Shown here in pieces: positions 1-7,029 of a stretch of DNA of 21,433 nt. The DNA lies in IMG/VR virus record IMGVR_UViG_3300025430_000126, positions 1 to 21,433 of that record. One strand, written 5' to 3'. Positions within the stretch are counted from its first letter, which is position 1. The number at the start of each line of letters is the position of its first letter. The notes beneath the pieces were generated by a model that searched no databases, was not told the DNA's origin, and was given only the letters and a program-made list of their open reading frames with translations. The DNA comes from a virus. A program made the position numbers and the translations under genes.

Positions 1-1348
1 CAGTTAAATCTAGTCCATTAAGTTGACCATTCTTAATGTATCTATTTTGTCTTTTTAGACCTAGTTCGCGCCAAGTTCTATCCGAAGTTAACGAAGTGTC
101 ATTAGGTTTAAACAAGTCCATCTGTGAAGACTCTCTGCCTTCTTGTAGTGCCTTGTTTTCTATTTCTGCTTGGGCTAGAGTAGGTATCTCTAATTGTTCT
201 TTTAAAGGTCTTCTATAGTCAGCTTGTTGAGCTTCGTAAGCTTTGTTTGCAGCTGTGTTAGCTTGGTTAGCTTCGGTTACACGTTGTAACTCTAATTGTA
301 AATCTTGAGCTTGTTGCTGTAATTCTGCAACTTTTAGGTTCTCTTGACGAGAAAGTTCGCGAGTTTGAGCTAGATCACGAAGTGAACGTAGTTGATCTTG
401 TATCTTATCATATTTAACTTTGCCTGCTTGAAGGATTGTTTCAGCTTCGGCACGTGGTCCACCTAAATGCATAGCACCAAAGATGGGAGATAGTAAAGCT
501 GCTTGACCCGCAGTTTCAGCGATTTCACGACCAGACATTAAATCTTGTCCAGCTTGTGCACGTCTTAATTCTTCAGTGCCAACCATTAAACCTGTATTAG
601 TTGCAGTATTAACCGCCATGTTCTGAGCATATTGAGTCCATTTACCTGTTAAAGCTTCTTTAGCTGCGTCTAAAGATATTTCACCTTCAACAATTTTAGG
701 AGCTAATACTTTAGCTTCTTCAACTAATCTTGGACCTAATACTTTATTGATAGCACCTGTACCTGGTACACCAAGTGCTGCCACAGATGCTTGCACACCA
801 CCAATTAAAGCTGCTGTTACATAATTAGGGTCTTTACCTGCATCTTTTTGGGCTTTAATATTCTCACCCATTTCAGGTAAGAAATCCGTTAACGCTGTAC
901 CTGCAGCTGCAACACCTGCTGTACCTAATGCACCAATAGCTGCTTCTGGAGCTATTGCAGGGGCTGCTAATCCTGCAGCAATAGGTGCACCAAATCGACC
1001 TAACATACCACCTAGTGGCTCACCTATATATTTTTCTAAGTATGCACCAGCAGTAGGAAGTAAACCTCGTTCTTTAGCGGCAGCAATATCTTGAGCAGAT
1101 GTTTCTTCGTGCGTTTCAGCTATCTTTTTACGTTGTTCTTCAGCTGCTTTGTCAAAGCCTAAAGCTTCTTCAGTACCAGCTAAAGCTTCACGAGCACCAG
1201 CTTTAACAGATGAAATAAATCCTGTTTTAGCTAAGTGTTGTTGATATTGAGGAATAACTTGAGTTGTGATTGCATTAACGATTTTATCGTTAGACCACTC
1301 ATCTGGAAACTCAACTTCTCCTACACCTTTAACGTCTACAATTGGCAT
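1..1348 (-). CDS. Large internal virion (ejection-type) protein, N-terminal 449 residues, cut by window start
   Basis: The frame opens with ATG at 1348-1346 and stays open to base 1, so at least 449 residues are present and the C-terminus lies outside the window. AAGGA in the stop/spacer of the preceding gene sits 5 bases before the ATG and supports this start. The N-terminus (MPIVDVKGVGEVEFPDEWS) has the short 'V-x-FPD-x-S, then helix' opening I associate with phage internal virion proteins. Residues about 112-155 and 178-197 are Ala/Gly-rich and hydrophobic and might contact membrane. Residues about 311-385 are charged, Gln-rich and predicted coiled coil. By position (last of four linked genes after the nozzle) and composition it is probably a pilot protein that leaves the capsid with the DNA at infection. 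I see no transglycosylase or peptidase motif in the visible part; an enzymatic domain could lie downstream. Confidence 0.8.
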   Translation of the reverse strand, partial: MPIVDVKGVGEVEFPDEWSNDKIVNAITTQVIPQYQQHLAKTGFISSVKAGAREALAGTEEALGFDKAAEEQRKKIAETHEETSAQDIAAAKERGLLPTAGAYLEKYIGEPLGGMLGRFGAPIAAGLAAPAIAPEAAIGALGTAGVAAAGTALTDFLPEMGENIKAQKDAGKDPNYVTAALIGGVQASVAALGVPGTGAINKVLGPRLVEEAKVLAPKIVEGEISLDAAKEALTGKWTQYAQNMAVNTATNTGLMVGTEELRRAQAGQDLMSGREIAETAGQAALLSPIFGAMHLGGPRAEAETILQAGKVKYDKIQDQLRSLRDLAQTRELSRQENLKVAELQQQAQDLQLELQRVTEANQANTAANKAYEAQQADYRRPLKEQLEIPTLAQAEIENKALQEGRESSQMDLFKPNDTSLTSDRTWRELGLKRQNRYIKNGQLNGLDLT

Positions 1349-1356
1349 TTAAGTCC

Positions 1357-3948
1357 TTAGAAACCGAATTTCATTTTACCATCAGCACCCATTACTAATT
1401 TGTTTCCTGCTGTTGAATTATTACCTTCTACATTAGAAGCAAGCCAGTCTTTAAAAGAAACACCACTTTGGAATTCTGGTGAAGCTTTCCATGCTTGCAT
1501 TTTAGCTGCATATTCACGAGCTTCAGGACCTTCACCTTTAATATCCATTAAAGTTTTTTTAAGTTCTGGATTTTTTGTTGCTGCTTGATATAACTGTAAT
1601 TCACCAGAAGGTTTATTAGTCTCTAAAAATTTCATGTATAAATCAAGAGGTTTCATTACAGCATCTTGTCTTTGTTTAGCCGCAGCTTCCCATTGACCAG
1701 AACGTGCTCTTTGTTCAGCTTCTAATATATCTGCTTGAGATTTAGATACTTCATTAATAGCTTTCTTAGCTTCATCTTCATCTTTAATATATAAAGGTAT
1801 TTGGTCTTTTAATGCAGACATAGCAGCATATGCCGTTGGACCTGGAATAGTAGCCATTTGAGCAAAAGCCGCAGCTGCATGTAAATACATTCTGCGTTTA
1901 GAATCATTGTCAGCATCATCAATTTGTTTTTGATATCTATCAATAATTTTTTGAGCCATTGGCGATACCTTCATTGTATAAGCTGCTTCTTCATCAAGCC
2001 TATCTTGCATAGACTTATTCATTTCTTCTTTTACATTTTTAGGTAGAGAATTAATAAAACTTTGATAACCACCTACACCACTTTGACCTGTTCCAGCTTC
2101 TTGACCTTGGTCAACTGTTGTTGCTGGTTTAGGTTGTGGTTGTGGTTGATTTGTTGCAGCTAATCCTGGTTGTACGCTAGGGCTTGCAGTATTAATTAAA
2201 GATGCTGTAGGATCGTTATAGTTATATTGTAATGGATTACCACTAGTATTTACAGCATCACTTGGAACAGGACTACCTGTTAAGTTAGCTTTTTGTGTAT
2301 TAATAGCTTTTTGATTAGCTGCCTGTTCTTGTAAGTTTTGAACATTAGCATTTTTTTCAGCTATGTTAGCTTCACGATTTTTAAAATATTCATCTAAATA
2401 TGGAGTTTTACCATACTTTTCTTCACGTGTTTGAACATTACCGTTTTCATCAACACCTGCTACACCACCTTTAAATGGATATCTTAATGCATCTTTAATA
2501 CCTGCTTTTATAGGATTATCAGTCACCATTAAACTAGGTGGGAATAAAGCTTTAAGTCCAGTTTCTACAGCTGGATCGACACCTGCTTGCCATGCATCAT
2601 ATTTAGCACTAGCTACATCGCTGTCAGTTACACTTCCATCTTTAAATGCAACAACACCACCAGAAGCTAAACCCATTTGTTTTTCTTTTTGGATTTTTTG
2701 AGCTTCTTCTCTAATCATTTGACTAGGTGATTGTAGTTCTTTTTTAAATGAATCTGGATCAGTATCATACATAGCTTCTAATCTAGCATCAAGACCTTCA
2801 GTTGCACCACCAATGCCATAAGCTGCAATTCCGCCTTTAGCCATAGCTTCAACTTTACCACCTTCTTTTTTACCAACATTATTTGCACCATATAGGGAAC
2901 CAAAAGCTCCTGCCATACCAATACCTTGAGTTAATGGGTTACCTACGGCATTATATGTTTGTGTTGTAGAAGCTTGCATTGGAAGACCACGCAACATATT
3001 AGACATAGTACCAAGTTCCATAAGTGGGTATTGTTGAGCATTTGCATAGTTTTGAATTTGTTGATTAATCATTTGTTGTTGCATTGCTTGTTGTTGAGCA
3101 CCAAATTGATTTTGTTGGTTTAATATATTTTGTTGACCAGCTAATTGTTCTTGTCCTAACTGACCTAATGTTTGACCTGCACCAATAGCTTGACCATAAC
3201 CTTGAAGACCTGCTTGTAATCCTTGTAATCCTAAACCAGCACCAAATTGTTCTTCTTGTTGTGCTTGATTAAATGCAGTGTTATAGCCTTGAGAAATAGC
3301 TTGTTGTTGAGCTAAGTTTTGGTTTTGTTGATTTAAGCCTTCCATCAATGCTTCACGAGAACCACCAAACGCACCAGCGCCTGTAGCTTGACCTTGAATG
3401 TTAGCATTTTGTTGGCCAAACTGTTGATTTAATAATTGTAGTTGTGGAGCTAGTGATGCTTGAACATATGGGTTCATTAATGACTGAGTCATCGCTGAAT
3501 TACCTGCCATATTAAAATAGTTTTGGCCAGTACCCATAGCTTGGTTAGCAAGACCCATAGAACCCATACCAGCTTGGCTTGCCATTCTAGAACCTACACC
3601 TATTTGACCTGGAAGTCTTAAAGCATTAGCCCCTGCCTGAGCTTGTTGCTGCATAGGTGAAAACCCTGCTACATAATCTTGAGCATTAGTACTATAAGGT
3701 TGATATGGTTTTAAACCTGTTAAAGTTACATTACCGTTTTTATCGGTTGTTGTATTAAATAGTTGTTTTTGAGTAGCACCAAGCATATTCTCAACATAAG
3801 GTTGAGCGTAATCTGGGATGTTAGTATTTTGAACTGTTGTTTGTGAAGGAGCAGATGAACCACCACCATCTCCACCCCAAAGAGTAAAAAAGTTATTAAC
3901 TAACCATGAAGGGTTTAGTAGAAATTTAAAACCATCTAATAATTTCAT
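1357..3948 (-). CDS. Gln/Gly-rich internal virion protein (863 aa)
   Basis: The ATG at 3948 overlaps the TGA of the GNAT-like gene by four bases (ATGA), so the two are probably translationally coupled. Residues 1-30 contain a short hydrophobic stretch followed by GGDGGG. Residues about 155-310 are extremely Gln/Gly/Ala-rich (for example FGQQNANIQGQATGAGAFGG), a pattern I recognise from phage internal virion proteins encoded after the tail genes. Two copies of a GG motif follow: KGGIAAYGIGG at 371-381 and a weaker ASGGVVAFKDG at 428-438, shared with the neighbouring 661-residue protein. Residues about 505-560 and 640-760 are charged and helical. No catalytic motif is visible. It probably forms part of the internal core or ejection apparatus. 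Family-level assignment is an inference from composition and gene order. Confidence 0.8.
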   Translation of the reverse strand: MKLLDGFKFLLNPSWLVNNFFTLWGGDGGGSSAPSQTTVQNTNIPDYAQPYVENMLGATQKQLFNTTTDKNGNVTLTGLKPYQPYSTNAQDYVAGFSPMQQQAQAGANALRLPGQIGVGSRMASQAGMGSMGLANQAMGTGQNYFNMAGNSAMTQSLMNPYVQASLAPQLQLLNQQFGQQNANIQGQATGAGAFGGSREALMEGLNQQNQNLAQQQAISQGYNTAFNQAQQEEQFGAGLGLQGLQAGLQGYGQAIGAGQTLGQLGQEQLAGQQNILNQQNQFGAQQQAMQQQMINQQIQNYANAQQYPLMELGTMSNMLRGLPMQASTTQTYNAVGNPLTQGIGMAGAFGSLYGANNVGKKEGGKVEAMAKGGIAAYGIGGATEGLDARLEAMYDTDPDSFKKELQSPSQMIREEAQKIQKEKQMGLASGGVVAFKDGSVTDSDVASAKYDAWQAGVDPAVETGLKALFPPSLMVTDNPIKAGIKDALRYPFKGGVAGVDENGNVQTREEKYGKTPYLDEYFKNREANIAEKNANVQNLQEQAANQKAINTQKANLTGSPVPSDAVNTSGNPLQYNYNDPTASLINTASPSVQPGLAATNQPQPQPKPATTVDQGQEAGTGQSGVGGYQSFINSLPKNVKEEMNKSMQDRLDEEAAYTMKVSPMAQKIIDRYQKQIDDADNDSKRRMYLHAAAAFAQMATIPGPTAYAAMSALKDQIPLYIKDEDEAKKAINEVSKSQADILEAEQRARSGQWEAAAKQRQDAVMKPLDLYMKFLETNKPSGELQLYQAATKNPELKKTLMDIKGEGPEAREYAAKMQAWKASPEFQSGVSFKDWLASNVEGNNSTAGNKLVMGADGKMKFGF

Positions 3949-4355
3949 ATTGATTTTTCCATAATATGCATTTGTGAATTAAGACCTAGTTTCATACGAT
4001 ATAATCTTGCTTGTGCTTCTTTTGCAAATAATCTTACTTTAGATGCGCCATTTGCTTTAGCCCATTGTTCTATTTGTGTAAATACTTCTTTATTAGCAAT
4101 ACCTCTACCACCTGTAGCAGTTATAGTAACTACTTTAAAATTAGGTTGATTGTTTATTTGTAAAGTCCCTGCACCAATAATAACTTCATTTTCAATAGCT
4201 ACAACTAGTGTTAATGACCTATTTAAAATATATAATTTCATATGGTCAATATTATAGTCATTCATACTAGCTTCAACTGAACGCTTTAACATAGGTTCAA
4301 CTGTTGGCCATACTTCATGAAGTATGTCTGGTGATACAGTTTTAACTTCTATCAT
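3945..4355 (-). CDS. GNAT acetyltransferase-like protein in the internal virion gene block
   Basis: This 136-residue protein overlaps both neighbours by ATGA (4352-4355 and 3945-3948). Its fold signature is GNAT-like: a long N-terminal helix pair (about 10-40), strands at about 48-66 (LTLVVAIENEVIIGAGTLQI) and 73-80, then a GGRGIANKE segment at 82-90 in the place of the acetyl-CoA pyrophosphate loop, followed by a helix (EVFTQIEQWAKANG) and strand KVRLFA. The usual Q/RxxGxG/A loop is only partly kept, so catalysis is uncertain. T7 gp13, also about 140 residues and also encoded beside internal core proteins, is as I recall predicted to have a related fold. This gene may be its functional counterpart, with a role in assembling the internal core rather than acetylating a small molecule. 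That comparison is inference from size, fold signature and position. Confidence 0.7.
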   Translation of the reverse strand: MIEVKTVSPDILHEVWPTVEPMLKRSVEASMNDYNIDHMKLYILNRSLTLVVAIENEVIIGAGTLQINNQPNFKVVTITATGGRGIANKEVFTQIEQWAKANGASKVRLFAKEAQARLYRMKLGLNSQMHIMEKSI

Positions 4356-6337
4356 GAAGGTAAATACTTATTAGGATTTATTTGTGTACCTTGAGCTTTT
4401 TTACCTGTACGAGCTACTCTTACTTTGTCCATCATAGTATGAAGTTTTTTAGCTCCAGCATCTGTTGAACCATTACCTAAATGAGATACTACATCAGCAG
4501 GTATTACAAATTCACCATCAGCTAAACGAGCTGGTTGACGATCTGCAATAGTTGCTGGAATATTATCACTCATACCATCACCTGGACCTTTTAGTAATCT
4601 AGAGTTACCGCCAGTGGCATAACCACCTAAATTATAACCTGCGATACCACCTGATGCTAGTTCTTGTTCAGGTTGAGCTGCGGCTTGAGCTTTATTTTGA
4701 GCTTGAACTAAAGGGTTTAAATTAGCTTGTGGTAAACTAGCTTGATCATTATATGCCAAACCTGGGGCATTTACATATTTAGCTAAAGCATTATGTCTGT
4801 ATTTAGCTGCTTCAAACGCATTTAAATTTCTTGTATTTGCATCAGAATCTTGATAGATACCTACATCAGTTCTAGGAGCAGCAGCTTGTTTTTTATTGGT
4901 CATATTATAATATGCTTCTAATAATATATTACCGCCAGTTGCATATTTAGCAACACCACCTTCAGCCATACTTAACATTTGACCTGAGTATGGATCAGTT
5001 TTAGGTTCATATTGTGCGTTAGCTGCCATAGTAGGTAGATTAATAGGATTAGCAAACTGAGTATGTTCTTGTTGGCTTTGAGGATATGCATTATTAACTT
5101 GACCACCTAAGCCAAAAGCTACCATACCACCTTCTGCAAACACAGGATTACCTTCTGAATCAATATTAATAGTAGGAGCTACTGTTTGTGTAGGTGATGC
5201 TGCAGCTAATCCAGTAGTACCATATGATGGATGATATATGTTTGTATTAGGCGTTGGAGCTGGATCAACTACTGGAGCAGGTGTAGGGGTAGTTTTATTA
5301 CGAAAATCATTAGGTCCTCCATGCATACCCTGTCTACCAAAAGCATTTGCTACATTAGTAGCAGTGTTTTGACCACTTATGTATGGTGATGTTGGATACA
5401 TAGTAGGGTTTAAAGTAGGTACATTAGAAGCACCACCTGTAGCATAAGAAGCAATACCACCACTAGCCATAGATTCTACATCTGCTAATCCACCTTTTTT
5501 ATAGTGTGGATAATAAATATTAGGTGTAGCTGTAGCTGGTTGATAAGCAATATCAGCTCCTACAGTTCCAGGAGTTCCTGCCAAATGATACTTAGATAAA
5601 GGTCCTGAATATTTAGGTGCAACAGGTGGGGTAGATGTACCCATTAAACCTCTAATAATAGTAGGTGCTGCCATAAGTCCTGCTTGTGTTAAAAACTTAT
5701 GTTTATCGGTCCAATTTTCTATTTTATCTAGGGTATCACTAAAAGTATTAGTAATGTTATCCATAGTAGTCATAGGTACAGCTTTACCTATATCACCAGG
5801 ACCTATAGGTGTTTGAGGTGTTACAGCAGCTTGACCAGGAACTGCATTACCTGCAGAAGATTGTACAGGTGCAGAAGCACTAGGTGGAGCTGCATTAGGA
5901 TCAACTGCTTGAGGGTATGATGGAGCACCATTTAATGGATTTTGTACAGCAGCTTGACCAGGAATAGCATTCGCATTTTGGGCTACATCTCCTAGATTAC
6001 TAGCATTAGCTGCATTAGTAGCAGCTTGTGTAGCATCGGCTGCTGTCATAGGTACTGAAGATATAGCATCTCCTACACTATTTAAAGCAGATAACCCACC
6101 AGATGCAACATCTCCTAACATACCAGCACCTGCACCTGCTGAAGCTCCATATGCGGCTAAGGCTGAAGGAGTAGCACCTGCTGCTCCCATTAAAGTTGAA
6201 CCAATCAGTCCATTACCTGCAGCATCTACAGCTCCTGTTGCTGCGGCATCTGTAGCGGCTGTAGCTCCTGCTATTTCAGGATTCATGGTAACAGCAGCAA
6301 TGGTGTCCATTACTAAACTAAGGGGGTTAAGAGACAT
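4352..6337 (-). CDS. Ala/Gly/Pro-rich virion protein with GG-x-x-x-Y repeats and conserved C-terminus (661 aa)
   Basis: The first 180 residues are low-complexity Ala/Gly/Asn/Pro and include a duplicated PGQAAV segment. From about 280 onwards four copies of a motif of the form A-S/E-GG-hydrophobic-x-x-Y/F-x-x-GG occur (291-302, 401-412, 458-469, 561-572), separated by Pro/Thr/Asn-rich linkers. The C-terminal 80 residues (GPGDGMSDNIPA at 584-595, LADGEFVIPADVVSHLG at 605-621, then NGSTDAGAKKLHTMMDK) match a conserved tail I recognise from many phage virion proteins encoded after the nozzle. ATG at 6337 is preceded by AAGGAATAATT, a good ribosome binding site. The protein probably belongs to the internal core or ejection complex. 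The GG motifs are shared with the 863-residue protein, which suggests the two act together. No enzyme motif is visible. Confidence 0.75.
   Translation of the reverse strand: MSLNPLSLVMDTIAAVTMNPEIAGATAATDAAATGAVDAAGNGLIGSTLMGAAGATPSALAAYGASAGAGAGMLGDVASGGLSALNSVGDAISSVPMTAADATQAATNAANASNLGDVAQNANAIPGQAAVQNPLNGAPSYPQAVDPNAAPPSASAPVQSSAGNAVPGQAAVTPQTPIGPGDIGKAVPMTTMDNITNTFSDTLDKIENWTDKHKFLTQAGLMAAPTIIRGLMGTSTPPVAPKYSGPLSKYHLAGTPGTVGADIAYQPATATPNIYYPHYKKGGLADVESMASGGIASYATGGASNVPTLNPTMYPTSPYISGQNTATNVANAFGRQGMHGGPNDFRNKTTPTPAPVVDPAPTPNTNIYHPSYGTTGLAAASPTQTVAPTINIDSEGNPVFAEGGMVAFGLGGQVNNAYPQSQQEHTQFANPINLPTMAANAQYEPKTDPYSGQMLSMAEGGVAKYATGGNILLEAYYNMTNKKQAAAPRTDVGIYQDSDANTRNLNAFEAAKYRHNALAKYVNAPGLAYNDQASLPQANLNPLVQAQNKAQAAAQPEQELASGGIAGYNLGGYATGGNSRLLKGPGDGMSDNIPATIADRQPARLADGEFVIPADVVSHLGNGSTDAGAKKLHTMMDKVRVARTGKKAQGTQINPNKYLPS
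5822..5964 (-). repeat. Direct 20-base repeat inside the 661-residue gene
   Basis: The same 20 bases (TACAGCAGCTTGACCAGGAA on the plus strand) occur at 5822-5841 and 5945-5964, 123 bases (41 codons) apart and in the same reading frame. They encode the core of the two PGQAAV segments. The sequence between them does not repeat, so this is either the remnant of an old internal duplication or a recurrent linker motif. Confidence 0.8.
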
Positions 6338-6364
6338 AATTATTCCTTAAAAAGCAGGGGTTGT

Positions 6365-6393
6365 TTTTGTGTAATAATACCATTATTATAGCC
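6365..6393 (-). promoter_or_regulatory. Possible promoter and small hairpin in the 56-base gap before the 661-residue gene
   Basis: Reading the minus strand, a perfect TATAAT (6390-6385) lies in one of only two sizeable intergenic gaps. It overlaps a weak A/T-only inverted repeat with 7-base arms (6372-6378 and 6382-6388) and a 3-base loop. There is no convincing -35 box at 17 bases, and the sequence is A+T-rich, so a chance match is quite possible. It could act as a late promoter or processing site for the internal protein block. Confidence 0.25.
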
Positions 6394-7029
6394 TTATGAA
6401 TACTGAATTCTAATGGCTGGAACGTATACCGTAGGGGTAATTCCAGGTAATGTTTGTGTTACTAATGATGAGCCTGTGCTACTAGCCCAAATATAATAAC
6501 GAGTTTGTTCTCCAGCAACTGTATATACTGATTGTGGATTTACATATTGTACTGTTTGTCCATTAACTAAATCATAGTATTTACCTGAGTTGGTTGTATT
6601 AGTCCAACCAGAACCAGTATTCTTTTGAGCATATACATATGCAAATTGGTTAGCGCTAGATGTTGTAATATTTAAAGAGATAGATATAGAATAAGTACCT
6701 GTGTACTGAAATGTAAATACTCCAGTTGTATTGTCATAAGTAATACCACTACTACCTGCAACCGTACTAGCAGGAAGTAATAATGTTGGAGTAGTAGCTA
6801 AAGATATAGAAGATGTTAAATCATATGCTTCAATATGTGCATTACTATACCCTGTCGCTGTTGTTAAAGCTGCAGTAGCACCAGTTGTATAATTATCAAT
6901 TTGGTTAAAATATAATCTTAAAGCATTAGAATGTTGTTCTGCATGTCTTTGACTATAATCAACAGGTGATATAGGTAAGTTAGGTGATTTAGTTGATATT
7001 AATGTTGTAGTTTTTAAATCAGTAGCCAT
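6394..7029 (-). CDS. C1q/TNF-like jelly-roll virion protein (211 aa)
   Basis: ATG at 7029 overlaps the nozzle stop codon by one base (TAATG). Residues about 25-46 carry a charged helix RHAEQHSNALRLYFNQIDN, which I recognise as a conserved segment in phage proteins encoded directly after the nozzle and which probably forms the attachment or trimerisation helix. Residues about 75-211 look like a C1q/TNF-type beta sandwich: TGVFTFQYTGTYSISISLNI is the characteristic 'F-x-x-x-G-x-Y' strand pair, followed by further alternating strands ending in PAIRIQYS. Such trimeric heads are common at fibre tips and on tail appendages. It is probably a short fibre or appendage attached to the nozzle. The receptor, if any, is unknown. 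Confidence 0.7.
   Translation of the reverse strand: MATDLKTTTLISTKSPNLPISPVDYSQRHAEQHSNALRLYFNQIDNYTTGATAALTTATGYSNAHIEAYDLTSSISLATTPTLLLPASTVAGSSGITYDNTTGVFTFQYTGTYSISISLNITTSSANQFAYVYAQKNTGSGWTNTTNSGKYYDLVNGQTVQYVNPQSVYTVAGEQTRYYIWASSTGSSLVTQTLPGITPTVYVPAIRIQYS

Noticed and set aside
36-218. Plus-strand reading frame of 60 codons
   Set aside because: It lies antisense to the coiled-coil part of the internal virion protein, has no ribosome binding site and no recognisable product.
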